DNA of 64,000 nt from JBQTII01 sp052387905 (GCA_052387905.1 JBQTIR010000024.1:119573-183572); one strand, 5' to 3'; shown: positions 1 through 9,390, counted from the stretch's first letter. Notes: generated from the sequence alone by a model not told the origin. Numbers and translations are program-made.

Positions 1-1
1 C

Positions 2-64
2 GCTGAGGTTCACGCGTTCGTCCTGCGCATGGACATCACCAAGGACCATATGCGCAGGGCGTGA
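2..64 (+). CDS. Possible C-terminal end of an unknown protein (5' end outside window)
   Basis: An open frame enters from the left edge and stops at a TGA at 62-64, leaving about 20 codons. The visible residues (ending DHMRRA) show no recognisable motif. It could be the tail of a gene upstream of the ABC-3C operon, or chance. The remaining bases up to 244 hold no convincing gene. Confidence 0.25.
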   Translation, partial: AEVHAFVLRMDITKDHMRRA

Positions 65-208
65 GACGGATTTTGCGCAGCTTGCAGTTGGTCATGGTCG
101 TCATCGTGCCACCGACCGCCGACAGCCCGTGGTGACCGCGTGGGCGCCGTCCGCCGCGCTGCTTGTCAAGGCGGTTGCGTACCTGGAGCCAGCCCTGTTG
201 GTCAGTAG

Positions 209-222
209 GGTGGTGTACCACC
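209..222. promoter_or_regulatory. Short inverted repeat upstream of the ABC-3C operon
   Basis: GGTGG-TGTA-CCACC forms a perfect 5-bp inverted repeat about 22 bases before the first start codon and just before the ribosome binding site GGAGG (about 234-238). It could be an operator or a weak leader hairpin. No regulator gene is adjacent, so this is only a positional suggestion. Confidence 0.25.
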
Positions 223-244
223 AAGTTCTTCCCGGAGGCCAGCG

Positions 245-1354
245 ATGTCGGACCTTGCGGGAGCCCCGGCTGAGGGAGCGCCCCCTCAGCTCAGTGATCT
301 CGACATTCCGGTTGCCGCTGCTACAGCGCCTACGTTGAGCGGTCCCCCGGTCACCCCTCAGCAGCGGATCTTCTTCTACTCCGGGGACGAGTGGGAGATT
401 TTCATCCGAGAGTGGGCGACGGGGCTCGCGGAGTCCTACGAGCAGATCAAGCGGCTCGGTGGTCCGAATGATCGCGGTGTGGACGTCGCGGCGTTCAAGA
501 CGTTGCACGGATTCGAAGGTCCGTGGGACTGCTACCAGGGGAAGCACTATGCCGGCGCGATCACATGGTCCGATGCGTTCCCCGAGATGCTCAAGGTCTT
601 CGTGGCTGTCGTGGGTGGGCATTACCGTGCTCCAGATTGCTATGCATTCCTCGCTCCCCGGGGATGTGGACAGGGCCTCAACCGCCTACTGAGCAAGCCG
701 ACCGAGCTTCGCAAGAAGTTCCTTGAAGAGCTGAGCGGACACGGTGCAGTGTCAGCGCAACTCGACGCCCAGGTCCGGGACGGGGTCCGTGTGCTGGCCG
801 AGACGACGGACTTCGCGCTCTTCCAATCCGTCGAGTTGCTTGATGCCTTAGACGTACACCGTCGCACTCCGTATTACGTCTCGCGGTTTGGCGGCCCGCT
901 TCCGCTGAGACCGCCGGCCGAGGGCCCTCCCGAAGCCATCGCGGCACACGAGGCCCGGTACGTGGGTCAGCTCGCGGAGGTGTACTCAGAGCTGCTGCCG
1001 GCCGAGGTTTTCGACGGAGCGTCGTGTTCCGCGCACGCGCAGTTTGGCCTGCACTTTCAGCGACAGCGTGTCGCGTTCTACTCGGCCGAAGCTCTCCGCC
1101 TGCACGCAAGGGATTCGGTCCCGGCGGGCACGTTCGAGACGTTGCAGGACGACGTGCACGCGGGCGTGATCGAGATGGCGGACACTTCGCATCCGACTGG
1201 AATGGCGAAGCTCACCGAGGTTCTGACCGCCTCGACTCAACTTGACCTGACCGCCCACGCGTTGATGTCGGTGTCTCGAATGGAGGACCGGAAGGGGATC
1301 TGCCACCAGCTCGCCAACGACGATCGCCTCACATGGGTCCAAGGGCAGCCATGA
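245..1354 (+). CDS. ABC-3C system effector with PD-(D/E)XK nuclease-like N-terminal domain
   Basis: The 369-aa product opens with a low-complexity stretch, then a region with E51, GPNDRGVD (D80) and CYQGKHY (Q98, K100). That arrangement fits a PD-(D/E)XK nuclease fold as seen in restriction-like effectors. The remaining ~250 residues are helical and probably form the ABC-3C C-terminal domain that docks on the other components. The start is supported by GGAGG six bases upstream. The stop overlaps the next start (ATGA), so the three genes are translationally coupled. By family logic the nuclease would be released or activated when the ABC ATPase senses foreign nucleic acid. The usual QCKH is QGKH here, which should still allow catalysis since the K is kept. 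Family assignment rests on motif pattern and gene order. Confidence 0.7.
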   Translation: MSDLAGAPAEGAPPQLSDLDIPVAAATAPTLSGPPVTPQQRIFFYSGDEWEIFIREWATGLAESYEQIKRLGGPNDRGVDVAAFKTLHGFEGPWDCYQGKHYAGAITWSDAFPEMLKVFVAVVGGHYRAPDCYAFLAPRGCGQGLNRLLSKPTELRKKFLEELSGHGAVSAQLDAQVRDGVRVLAETTDFALFQSVELLDALDVHRRTPYYVSRFGGPLPLRPPAEGPPEAIAAHEARYVGQLAEVYSELLPAEVFDGASCSAHAQFGLHFQRQRVAFYSAEALRLHARDSVPAGTFETLQDDVHAGVIEMADTSHPTGMAKLTEVLTASTQLDLTAHALMSVSRMEDRKGICHQLANDDRLTWVQGQP

Positions 1355-1830
1355 CGAGTCCGCTGAACAGTCCTCTGGAGACTGCGATCAGGGTCCTCAC
1401 GATCTTGGTCGAGGCATTCCTATCTCGGTTGGACATCAACCGACTCGTGCTGTTGGACCATGGGCTTCTGCACAGCGCAGACCTCGGCGGCCCCGCGAGC
1501 TTGCATCCACCAGTTCCAAGCCGTGCCGGTGAGCTCGGCGTCAAGCGGCAACGGATTCAGCTCGGCATCGAAGTATTGGTTCGAGCCGGCCTCGCGCACA
1601 TGGAGCCGCGCCGGGACGGCATCCAATTTTGGGCCGCTGATGGGGCAAAGAGTTTCATCGGGCTGTTCGAAACCGATTACGCCTACGCTCTCGCCGCGCG
1701 CGCGGCGTGGGTCGTGTCGCAGTTCGGGGCGCTAACCGATGGGGATCTCCGTCAGGCGATGCGGAGGGCAGCCGGACACTGGGCTGAAGAGTTCGAGCAC
1801 ATCCAGGCCACAGCCGGCAATGGAGCGTGA
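1351..1830 (+). CDS. ABC-3C system middle component
   Basis: A 159-aa protein starting at the ATG that overlaps the upstream stop (ATGA); an ATG at 1333 is possible but lies inside the previous gene. Conserved-looking features are SRLDINRLVLLDHGLLHSAD near residue 30 and a following PVPSRAGELGVKR segment, typical of ABC-3C middle components, which are small winged-helix-like linkers between effector and ATPase. It overlaps the ATPase gene by 4 nt (GTGA). No catalytic residues are evident, and a bridging role is inferred from the family and the order effector-middle-ATPase. Confidence 0.7.
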   Translation: MTSPLNSPLETAIRVLTILVEAFLSRLDINRLVLLDHGLLHSADLGGPASLHPPVPSRAGELGVKRQRIQLGIEVLVRAGLAHMEPRRDGIQFWAADGAKSFIGLFETDYAYALAARAAWVVSQFGALTDGDLRQAMRRAAGHWAEEFEHIQATAGNGA

Positions 1831-3692
1831 CAGCCGTGCCCATTGTCCTCACCCACCTGACGTTCATCGGCGCAGCCGTCCCACCTGCCTCGGTCGAGTT
1901 CGGACCGAAGCTGACTCTCGTGCGTGGCCCATCAGACACGGGAAAGTCGTACATCGTCGACGCGATCGACTTCATGCTCGGAGCCAGCGCGCTTAAGGAG
2001 ATTCCAGAGCGGGTTGGGTACTCCACAGTGCTCCTGGGAATCGAGCTGCCTACGGGCGACGCGGTCACCCTGGCGCGCGCGGTGACCGGGGGCAAGGTCT
2101 TCCTCTTCAAGTCCGATGTCCGCGAAGGCCCCCTGGCCGTGCCCGACGAGCAGTTGTCGGCGAAACACAGCTCGAAGAATGCGCGGAATCTGTCGCGGTA
2201 CCTGCTCCAGCACCTCGACCTCGAAGGCAAGCGCATTCGCAAGAACAGCCACAACGAAACAGACTCGCTGAGCTTCAGGAATCTCGCTCATCTCTGTGTG
2301 GTGGACGAGACCCGGATGCAGGCTGACACTAAGCCTGCGCTCACCGGGAACTTCACCACCCGGACCAAGGAGATCTCGGTCTTCAAGCTGCTTCTCCAGG
2401 ACGAGGACGATGCCGGTCTTGTCGCCACCGACTCCGGTCAAGAAGGGTCGCGAGTCGTAGGGGCCCGGTTGGAGGTCATCAACCGGCTGCTTGGTGGATT
2501 GGAAACGAAGCTGGCGGAGACTCCCGAGTCGTCCGAGCTTCGCGACCAGTTGGTGCTGCTGATCAGGACGATCGAACAACAGAGCAGCGCCGTGGCGGCG
2601 ATTCTCGCCAGAAGATCAACGGTTGGTGACGCGCTTCGCCGGTCGCAGCAGTCCGTTGCTTCGGCTTGGTCCGAACTCAGTGACTTGGTCGCCCTTCGCG
2701 GGAGGTTCGAGCTCCTGCAGCAGCAGTACGACTCTGACTTGGACCGTCTCGCGACTATCCGCGAGGCCGGAACGTTGCTCGGGTACTTCACCCCGGGGAC
2801 TTGCGTGTTCTGCGGTGCGGTGCCGGCGGACCAGCACTTCAACATCGACTGCGAGGGCGACGAGACTGCGTTCCACGCATCCGTCGAAGCGGAAATGGTG
2901 AAGACGGTTGGACTTCGAGGCGACCTCGTATCGACTTTGGCTGACATGGCTGATCGTCGTGCTGAGCTGTTGGTCGCACGGCAAGCGGAGCAGAGCCGAG
3001 CCGAAGAACTTGTCCGCGAGCTGAACGCCCTCGACGCCGAGCTCACTCCGCAGAACGACGACCTTCGGCAGCTTTTGTCAGTGCGGAGCGAGGTCGAGAA
3101 ATCGCTCGGATTCTACGATCAGATCTCCGACTTAGAGCGGATGAAGACGCAGATCGAGGACGAAGCTCAGACCGGCAGCGCAGCCGCGGCTACCCAGCTC
3201 AGTTTGAGCGCGCTGCGTGAGTTCTCGGCGGAGCTATCGCAGCGATTGGCTGATTGGGGCTACCCGGAGGCGGATGCGGTGCGGTATGACCGCGCGGAGC
3301 AAGACATCCATGCTGGTGACCAATACCGCGCGGCGCACGGTAAGGGTGTTCGTGCCATCCTTCACGCCGCCTTCACACTCGGGCTCGCTCAGTACTGCCT
3401 CGATCGCGAGATTGCCCACCCCGGCTTCGTCGTGCTCGATTCCCCTCTGGTCACGTACCGGCCCCCGGACGCTGCAGCTGACGAGGTCCTGGATCCGTCG
3501 TTACCCGTGGGGGTTGTCGCGGCCTTCTACAGGGATGTTCAGGCGAGGTTCGACGGCCAAGTCATCGTCATGGAGAACCTGGACCCGACCGAGCCGCTGC
3601 AGGTGGAATCCAAGGACATTGTCTTCACGAGGCGGAACGATCGCGGTCGGTATGGCTTCTTCCCCCCACGCCCGCATGGCGGCGAGGGGTGA
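1827..3692 (+). CDS. ABC-3C system ABC ATPase, SMC/Rad50-like (DUF3732-like)
   Basis: 621 aa, GTG start inside the preceding stop. The Walker A motif is GPSDTGKS at residues 34-41. A central region is rich in charged helices, and a CVFC pair near residue 328 resembles a zinc-hook tip between two coiled arms. A signature/D-loop region containing LDSPLVTYR lies near 537. This head-arm-hook-arm-head layout is that of Rad50/SMC-type ATPases that sense nucleoprotein structures. In ABC-3C systems it is the sensor that controls the effector. The gene ends the operon; the next gene is 311 bases away. The D of the LDSP motif is kept, so the ATPase should be active. Confidence 0.8.
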   Translation: MTAVPIVLTHLTFIGAAVPPASVEFGPKLTLVRGPSDTGKSYIVDAIDFMLGASALKEIPERVGYSTVLLGIELPTGDAVTLARAVTGGKVFLFKSDVREGPLAVPDEQLSAKHSSKNARNLSRYLLQHLDLEGKRIRKNSHNETDSLSFRNLAHLCVVDETRMQADTKPALTGNFTTRTKEISVFKLLLQDEDDAGLVATDSGQEGSRVVGARLEVINRLLGGLETKLAETPESSELRDQLVLLIRTIEQQSSAVAAILARRSTVGDALRRSQQSVASAWSELSDLVALRGRFELLQQQYDSDLDRLATIREAGTLLGYFTPGTCVFCGAVPADQHFNIDCEGDETAFHASVEAEMVKTVGLRGDLVSTLADMADRRAELLVARQAEQSRAEELVRELNALDAELTPQNDDLRQLLSVRSEVEKSLGFYDQISDLERMKTQIEDEAQTGSAAAATQLSLSALREFSAELSQRLADWGYPEADAVRYDRAEQDIHAGDQYRAAHGKGVRAILHAAFTLGLAQYCLDREIAHPGFVVLDSPLVTYRPPDAAADEVLDPSLPVGVVAAFYRDVQARFDGQVIVMENLDPTEPLQVESKDIVFTRRNDRGRYGFFPPRPHGGEG

Positions 3693-4003
3693 ATGTTGGG
3701 GATTGCAGCCATCAATCATGGGCGCCGAGCGAGTAGTCGGCTCGGCTGTGTCGGACGCGTTGCGTGCGGACCGCGCGCGTCGGGGGCGTCGACGCGGGCT
3801 GGAGTGCCCCCTGTCGCTCCCTTCTCGCGGGGCTGTCAGCTGAGATAGCCGCTTGGCTCTGGCACCCTTGCGTCAAGGGTGGAGGGCGCACCAGCTCGGG
3901 CAAGAGGTCGAACCTCACGCGTTCGACCGGCGTTCTCGCATCTCGTCGCGAGGGCAGTCGATCTCGAACCTTTCCGCGCACACATAGGAGCGAGAGCTCA
4001 CGG
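3693..4003. other. Intergenic region before the conjugation operon
   Basis: 311 bases with no supported gene. It separates the ABC-3C operon from the type IV secretion operon and must carry the promoter of the latter. No clear -35/-10 pair or terminator stands out. A GGAG-like site at 3986-3990 precedes the first conjugation gene. Confidence 0.4.
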
Positions 4004-4393
4004 ATGGCCGTGGGCACCGGCACTCCGGGTGGCGCGATGACGTGGATCGGTGGAAGCGCGGAACGACTGCGGCTGCAGGGAACGACGGGCGGGAGTTCGG
4101 GGTCAACCAGGAGTGCGGGCAATCCGGGGATCGACCCGAACAACAACGGTCTGCCTGGGCTTGAGGTCCTGCGCGAGCTGGTCGGCGCACTACTGACGTG
4201 GGGCCTGATCGCGTGTGTGGCCGGGCTGGTCGTCTCGGTGATCATCTGGGCGCTCGGGCACCACCAGGGCAACTACTCCCACGCCTCCAGCGGCAAGACG
4301 GGGGTGCTCGTGGCGGCCGGCGGGGCGCTGCTGATCGGCGGGGCGAATGGGATCATCGGCTTCTTCTCAGCCATGGGAACGCGGATCCAGTGA
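4004..4393 (+). CDS. Small two-helix membrane protein of the T4SS operon (DUF6112-like)
   Basis: 129 aa from the ATG at 4004 (AGGAGCGAG upstream; a second ATG at 4037 is possible). A Gly/Ser-rich N-terminus is followed by DPNNNGLPG and two hydrophobic segments around a GKTG-containing loop. Small two-TM proteins at this position in actinobacterial conjugation operons are usually annotated DUF6112 and compared with VirB2/TrbC pilin-like proteins. The ending overlaps the next gene by 4 nt. A role as a channel or pilus-like subunit is inferred from size and position only. Confidence 0.6.
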   Translation: MAVGTGTPGGAMTWIGGSAERLRLQGTTGGSSGSTRSAGNPGIDPNNNGLPGLEVLRELVGALLTWGLIACVAGLVVSVIIWALGHHQGNYSHASSGKTGVLVAAGGALLIGGANGIIGFFSAMGTRIQ

Positions 4394-5559
4394 CAGCCGC
4401 AAACCTGGCATGCGTCGGACCCCTGGATCCGCTGTGCAACGTCGTCGGTGGGGTGGTCGGCTCCGCTACGGATGCCGGTTCCGGTTTCGTGCTGGACGCC
4501 CTCGGCCATGCGTTCGTCCGCGCGGCGGAGTCGGTCACCACGACCGCGCTGGCCGCGCTGGACACGGGCACCCGGGTCGACCTGGGCGCCGACTGGTTCC
4601 GAGCCAACGTGGCCGTGATCGGCGCGGTCACCCTTCCCGTCGTCATGGGCCTGCTGGTCGCGCAGGTCATGACCTCGGTCCTTCGCCGTGAGCCCGGCGG
4701 GTTGGCGCGCGCGGCTGTCGGCTTGGGCAAGGCGTTCCTCGGTGCGGCGCTCGCGCTATCGGTCACCCAGGCCAGCCTGATCGCAACGGACGGGATCTGT
4801 GAGTTCATCGCTGCCTCCAGCGGGACCACGGTGCATGGCGCCGCGGAGCGCTTCCTGAACATCACCTGGCTCGCCGGGCCGACGGCCGGTCCCGTGCTGC
4901 AGATGCTGCTCGGCATCGGGATCATCATCGGTTGCCTGGCGTTGTGGGCGGTGCTGCTGTTCCGCAAGGCCGCGCTGTTGTTGGTCGCGGTGTTCGCGCC
5001 GATTGCGTTCGCCGGCGCGGTGTGGGACCAGACCCGGGTGTGGGCGCGGCGTTGGAGCGAAATCGTCGTCGCGCTCGTGTTGTGCAAGGTCGTCATCGTC
5101 GTGACGTTCGTGCTGGGCGCCAGCGCGTTCACCGGCACCGGACCCAGCCTCGCGGCGGACGGTGCGATGCCGGACCCCGCGCTCGTGCAGTCGGCCGGCC
5201 TGTCCGACGTGCTCGTCGGGCTGATCCTGCTCGCAATCGCCTCGTTCGCGCCGTGGCTGACGTTCAAGTTTGTTCACTGGGGTGGCATGGAGGCCGCGTC
5301 CGTCATGCACTCCTCGATGGCGGCCAACCCGATCTCCCGTGCCGGTGGTGCCGCGGGCACGCAGGCCCGGTCCGCAGCCCAGCAAGCGCTCACCTCCTCC
5401 GTCACGGCAGGGGCGGGGGGAGCAGCCGCCGCCCGCCGGGGCGGAGCGTCCCGTGCGTCCGGGTCGGGCGCAGCTTCGCTCGCGGCGGGTCTCGGCGCGA
5501 CTCGACCCACGAAGCCCGGCGGAAACAGCGGACCGACATCCCGGAAGGACGAGCGATGA
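4390..5559 (+). CDS. VirB6/TrbL-like polytopic conjugation membrane protein
   Basis: 389 aa from a GTG overlapping the previous stop. At least five or six strongly hydrophobic segments lie between residues 70 and 310, followed by a long Ala/Gly/Ser/Arg-rich cytoplasmic tail. This is the profile of VirB6/TrbL proteins that form the inner-membrane channel of type IV secretion systems. Position between the small membrane protein and the SCO6880-like gene agrees. The stop overlaps the next ATG. The Ala/Gly tail makes length comparison with other families uninformative. Confidence 0.75.
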   Translation: MTAANLACVGPLDPLCNVVGGVVGSATDAGSGFVLDALGHAFVRAAESVTTTALAALDTGTRVDLGADWFRANVAVIGAVTLPVVMGLLVAQVMTSVLRREPGGLARAAVGLGKAFLGAALALSVTQASLIATDGICEFIAASSGTTVHGAAERFLNITWLAGPTAGPVLQMLLGIGIIIGCLALWAVLLFRKAALLLVAVFAPIAFAGAVWDQTRVWARRWSEIVVALVLCKVVIVVTFVLGASAFTGTGPSLAADGAMPDPALVQSAGLSDVLVGLILLAIASFAPWLTFKFVHWGGMEAASVMHSSMAANPISRAGGAAGTQARSAAQQALTSSVTAGAGGAAAARRGGASRASGSGAASLAAGLGATRPTKPGGNSGPTSRKDER

Positions 5560-6944
5560 CAGCGACGCAAGCCACCGAGGTCCGCTTCGGGCGCCTGGAG
5601 CGCCGCGGTCTGCTCCTCGGCCTGAGCGGTGCGCAGCTTGTACTGGTCGGCACGGCGCTGGTTCTGGTCGTCGCGGCAGGGATGTCCGCCGGGCCCGCAG
5701 GTCTCCTGCTCGGTGCGCCGTTCTGGGGCGGAGCGCTCGCTGTGGCGCTGGTCCCGGCGGGCGGCCGTCCACTCGTCGAGGTGCTCCCGACCGTGTTGCC
5801 GTGGGCGGCTCGTCGCGCACGCAAGGCCAACACCGTGCTGGCCCGGACCATCGAGCCGCCGGACGACCTGGCGATCCCGGGTGTGCAGGGGCGACTGCGG
5901 ATCTCCGCCGACGCGGCGACAGGCGCGGCGTTGATCCGTCGCGGGGGCTCACGTGGGGCCACAGCCCAGGTCACCGTTGTCGCGCGAGTACGCGGCCGTG
6001 GGTTTCTACTGGAGGACTCGGCCACCCAGGACCGACGGGTCGCGAGCTGGGGCCGGTTTTTGGGCTCGCTGGCCCAGCTTCCCGGCGTCACTGGGGTCCA
6101 GGTGCTGCACCGCACGAGCGTCGGCGGATCAGGTATCCGCACCTGGTGGGCCGGCCAGTCCGCACCAGCATCGGCGTGGGCGGCTCGGGTCCTCGACGAG
6201 GTGGAAGGTGACACCGCTGGCGCCAGCAGCGTCGAGTGCCTGATCGCGGTGAGCATGCGCCCACGTCGCGGAGCCGACGTCACCGGCGCGATCGGGTCGC
6301 TGGCTGAGGCGTTGGATGCCGCGGAACTCGCTGGGGCCGAGTGGTTGACGCCACGTCAGTTGGCCCGAGCCCTGCGGCGCGCGTACGACCCGGTTGGGGT
6401 CGGGAGGCAGGACACCGAGGGGGACGGCCCCGCCGGACCGATGGCTGTTGCGGAGAAGTGGTCGCACGCGCGCAGCGACTCGGCGTGGCACGCGACGTAC
6501 TGGATTGCGGAGTGGCCGCGCTCGGTCACTCACCCGGGATTTCTCCGGACCCTGCTACTGGCGCCGGCCGCAGGTCGGACGTTCAGCCTCACCGCCGAGC
6601 CGCTGCCGCCGGCCAAGGCGCTGCGGGAGATCCGACGGGCCCGCGCCGAACAGCTCGCCGATGCCTCCACCCGGGCGCGGATCGGGCGGGTTGAGGAGGA
6701 GTCGTCGCGTGCTGCTGCGGCGGAGCTGACCCGCCGTGAGGAGGACCTGATCGCCGGGCACGGCGACTTGCGGTTCGTGGGTCTGATCGCCGTCTCTGCG
6801 CCGACGCTCGACGAACTGGAGGACTCATGCGCGTCACTGGAATCGTCGGCGGGGCAGGCCGGGTGCGAGCTGCGACGGCTGGTCGGCCAGCAGGTTCAGG
6901 CCTATGCGGCCGCGGCGCTGCCGCTGGCCCGGGTGTTCTCATGA
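5556..6944 (+). CDS. SCO6880-family conjugation protein
   Basis: 462 aa, ATG within the preceding stop. The N-terminus has FGRLERRG followed by two closely spaced transmembrane helices (about residues 18-70), then a soluble domain rich in Arg/Ala. This matches the SCO6880 family found directly upstream of VirB4 in actinobacterial T4SS loci; the two together resemble a VirB3/VirB4 or PrgI/TraC arrangement. It probably anchors the VirB4 ATPase to the membrane. Overlap with the ATPase gene is 4 nt. No nucleotide-binding motif is present. Confidence 0.75.
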   Translation: MTATQATEVRFGRLERRGLLLGLSGAQLVLVGTALVLVVAAGMSAGPAGLLLGAPFWGGALAVALVPAGGRPLVEVLPTVLPWAARRARKANTVLARTIEPPDDLAIPGVQGRLRISADAATGAALIRRGGSRGATAQVTVVARVRGRGFLLEDSATQDRRVASWGRFLGSLAQLPGVTGVQVLHRTSVGGSGIRTWWAGQSAPASAWAARVLDEVEGDTAGASSVECLIAVSMRPRRGADVTGAIGSLAEALDAAELAGAEWLTPRQLARALRRAYDPVGVGRQDTEGDGPAGPMAVAEKWSHARSDSAWHATYWIAEWPRSVTHPGFLRTLLLAPAAGRTFSLTAEPLPPAKALREIRRARAEQLADASTRARIGRVEEESSRAAAAELTRREEDLIAGHGDLRFVGLIAVSAPTLDELEDSCASLESSAGQAGCELRRLVGQQVQAYAAAALPLARVFS

Positions 6945-8245
6945 CGACCCGCTTCGGCCGCCTGCGCGTTCCTGCGCACCGCGCCAGCTCGGCGACGTTG
7001 TCGGGTGCGTATCCGTTCCTGGCACCGGAGCCATGCCGCCTCGGCGCGCTGGTCGGCTCGGACGCGTTGACCGGTGAACCGTTCTCTTTCGACCCGTGGG
7101 CGCTGTACGCGGCGGGGGCCTTGACGAACCCGAACATGGCGCTGGCCGGGGTGATCGGGTCGGGGAAGTCGGCGTTGGCGAAGTCTCTGGTCGTGCGGGC
7201 GATCGCGTCCGGGCGACGGGCGTACGTCCCCGGCGACCCGAAGGGGGAGTGGTCGGCCGTCGCCGAAAAGGTCGGCGGTGTAGTCCTACGTCTGGGACCC
7301 GGGCTGTCTGCGCGCCTCAACCCCCTCGACGCCGGTGCTGGTACCGCGGATGCGGCGGGGCAGCGGTCCCGGGTTCTCGCGGCGGTGGCGGAATCCTTGC
7401 TGGGTCGCGAACTGGCGCCGGGGGAGCGGGCGGCGTTGGACGCCGCCGTCGTCTCCGCCGCGGGTCGTAGCGGCCGGCCAGTGGTGTCCGACGTCGTGAG
7501 CGCGCTGGTTGACCCTGACCCCGCCCAGGCCCGTGACGATGGGGTGGCGCTCACCGATCGGGTCGAGGACGGTCGCGACGTCGCGCACGGGCTGCGCCGG
7601 CTGGTGCGCGGCGATCTGGCCGGCATGTTCGACGCGCCGTCGACGGTGACGCTCGATCCGCACGGACCGATGGTTGTCGTCGACCTGTCCGCGCTCGGCT
7701 CGGACGACCTCGCGGTCGCGGTCGCCATGACCTGCGCCGCGTCCTGGCTCGAGGGCGCGCTCGCGGCCGCCGCCTCCGCCGGTGACCCGTCGGTCGGGCG
7801 GTGGATTGTCTACGACGAGGCCTGGCGGCTGCTGCGGTCCCCTGCGTTGATCCGGCGGATGCAAGCGCAGTGGAAGCTCTCGCGCGCCCACGGCATCGCG
7901 AACCTGCTCGTCCTGCACCGGCTCTCCGACCTCGACGCGGTGGGCGCCGAGGGCAGCGAGGCCCGGGCGCTCGCGGCCGGTCTGCTCGCTGACTGCTCGA
8001 CCCGCGTGGTGTATCGGCAGGAGACCGATCAGCTGTCCGGCACGGAGGCCGCGCTCGGTCTGACCGACACCGAGCGGGCGCTGCTTCCCTCCCTTCCGCG
8101 TGGGTGCGGGCTGTGGAAGTTGCCTCGTGCGTCGCACGTCGTGCACCACCGGCTGCACCCTGAGGAGCTGGCGCTCTACGACACCGACGCCGCCATGCGC
8201 GGAGGGCCTCTGCTCGGGTTCGCGGCCGCGGACGGTGCGCGATGA
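6941..8245 (+). CDS. VirB4/TraC-like T4SS ATPase
   Basis: 434 aa. Walker A GVIGSGKS lies near residue 72, with a following ARG-rich strand and GDPKGE as in VirB4 proteins. Walker B is WIVYDEAW near residue 290, and LLVLHRLSDL plus the late RQ motif complete the HerA/FtsK fold. It should power substrate transfer or pilus assembly at the cytoplasmic membrane. It is shorter than classical VirB4 (about 800 aa) because the N-terminal part is likely supplied by the separate SCO6880-like protein. Starts inside the previous stop and overlaps the next gene. Confidence 0.85.
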   Translation: MTTRFGRLRVPAHRASSATLSGAYPFLAPEPCRLGALVGSDALTGEPFSFDPWALYAAGALTNPNMALAGVIGSGKSALAKSLVVRAIASGRRAYVPGDPKGEWSAVAEKVGGVVLRLGPGLSARLNPLDAGAGTADAAGQRSRVLAAVAESLLGRELAPGERAALDAAVVSAAGRSGRPVVSDVVSALVDPDPAQARDDGVALTDRVEDGRDVAHGLRRLVRGDLAGMFDAPSTVTLDPHGPMVVVDLSALGSDDLAVAVAMTCAASWLEGALAAAASAGDPSVGRWIVYDEAWRLLRSPALIRRMQAQWKLSRAHGIANLLVLHRLSDLDAVGAEGSEARALAAGLLADCSTRVVYRQETDQLSGTEAALGLTDTERALLPSLPRGCGLWKLPRASHVVHHRLHPEELALYDTDAAMRGGPLLGFAAADGAR

Positions 8246-9390
8246 ACGCCCTCGACCTGGCGGAGCGCGCCACCCTGGGCTCGCTGCTGGCCGCCGATTG
8301 TGGACGTGAGGTTATCCGGTGGCTGCGGCCGAGCGACTTCGCCGATCCCTGGCACGGCGAGGTGTGCCGGGTCATCCGCGAGTTGTCCACCGCCGGCGCG
8401 CAACCGGACCCGGAGGCCGTCGGGTTGGCACTCCTCGGTCGCCTTGGCCCGACTCGCGCGGCAGTGGTCCGCATTGCTGGCCTGCTGCGGGTCGCGCCCG
8501 CCCACGCTCACCCCGCCACCTACGCGGTGATGGTCCTGGACGCAGCGCTTCGCCGCGAGGTCGCGTCCCAGGCGGTCCTGCTGCGCGCCGGTGCGCTGTC
8601 GGCGGTCCTCGATGGAAGCTCGCGCCCGATGCAGGCCGTCCGCGTCACGATCAACGCCACCCTGGACGCCGCCGAAGGCCGCTGGAACGCCGCAGCCCCC
8701 GGCCCCAACATGGCGCCCGCAGCTCCCGGGCAGCCAATGGGCCTCGGGGAGAGCACCTCGCTCGGGACTCGTCGGTTGCGGTCGACCGACCATGGCGTCG
8801 GCGCCGACCGATTCCTCAGGGCGCACCCCCGGCTCGACCCGGCAGAGGTCGCCGATCACGAGGCTGTGCTCGTCGCCGCCCTGATCGCACGACCTGCTGC
8901 TCTGGGTCCGGTCCGTGGGTGGCTGCGACCGGAGGCGATCACCAACCCGGACTGGCGGCCCGTGTACGCGGCGGTGCTCCGCGAGGCCGACCACGGCCGA
9001 CCGATCGACCCCGTCACCGTCGCCTGGGAGATCCAACACCGCGCGGCAACACTCGGGAGCGGACCGGAACCCAAGGTTCTTCTCGCCCGCGTAGAAGCCT
9101 CGCTGGCTGCGAGCCCCGGATACCTGGCCCGTGTCGTCGCCGCGGACCACCTCCGACTCGCGGCCGAGGTTGCCGCCGAGGTGGTGTCTGAGTCCGCGCG
9201 CAACCCGGAGCTGGAGCTCTGGGAGGTCCTGGGCGTAGCCCGGACTCAGGTCGCGACGCTCACGACCGCAGCGCGGCCCCTCGCGGCCGGTGGTGCCGTG
9301 ACCAGGACCTCAGCGATGACGCAGCGTCAGACCGTGATGCAACGGCGCGATCGGCCCGGACCGCTGGCTATCGAAGGACGGGAAGGATGA
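8242..9390 (+). CDS. Protein with two DnaB N-terminal-like domains, no helicase domain
   Basis: 382 aa. Two similar regions, about residues 5-110 and 195-300, each begin with an acidic/aliphatic helix (LAERATLGSLL, DHEAVLVAAL), then a W-L-x-P-x-x-[FI] turn and a D-P-x-[AT]-V helix. This is the pattern of the DnaB helicase N-terminal domain. No Walker motif follows, so it cannot be a helicase itself. Such proteins may dock a host helicase or relaxosome to the transfer machinery. It sits between VirB4 and VirD4 with 4-nt overlaps on both sides, so it belongs to the conjugation operon. Confidence 0.65.
   Translation: MNALDLAERATLGSLLAADCGREVIRWLRPSDFADPWHGEVCRVIRELSTAGAQPDPEAVGLALLGRLGPTRAAVVRIAGLLRVAPAHAHPATYAVMVLDAALRREVASQAVLLRAGALSAVLDGSSRPMQAVRVTINATLDAAEGRWNAAAPGPNMAPAAPGQPMGLGESTSLGTRRLRSTDHGVGADRFLRAHPRLDPAEVADHEAVLVAALIARPAALGPVRGWLRPEAITNPDWRPVYAAVLREADHGRPIDPVTVAWEIQHRAATLGSGPEPKVLLARVEASLAASPGYLARVVAADHLRLAAEVAAEVVSESARNPELELWEVLGVARTQVATLTTAARPLAAGGAVTRTSAMTQRQTVMQRRDRPGPLAIEGREG

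Noticed and set aside
4353..5952. Minus-strand frames opposite the T4SS genes
   Set aside because: Low-complexity shadows of high-GC coding DNA; the plus genes form an overlapping operon.
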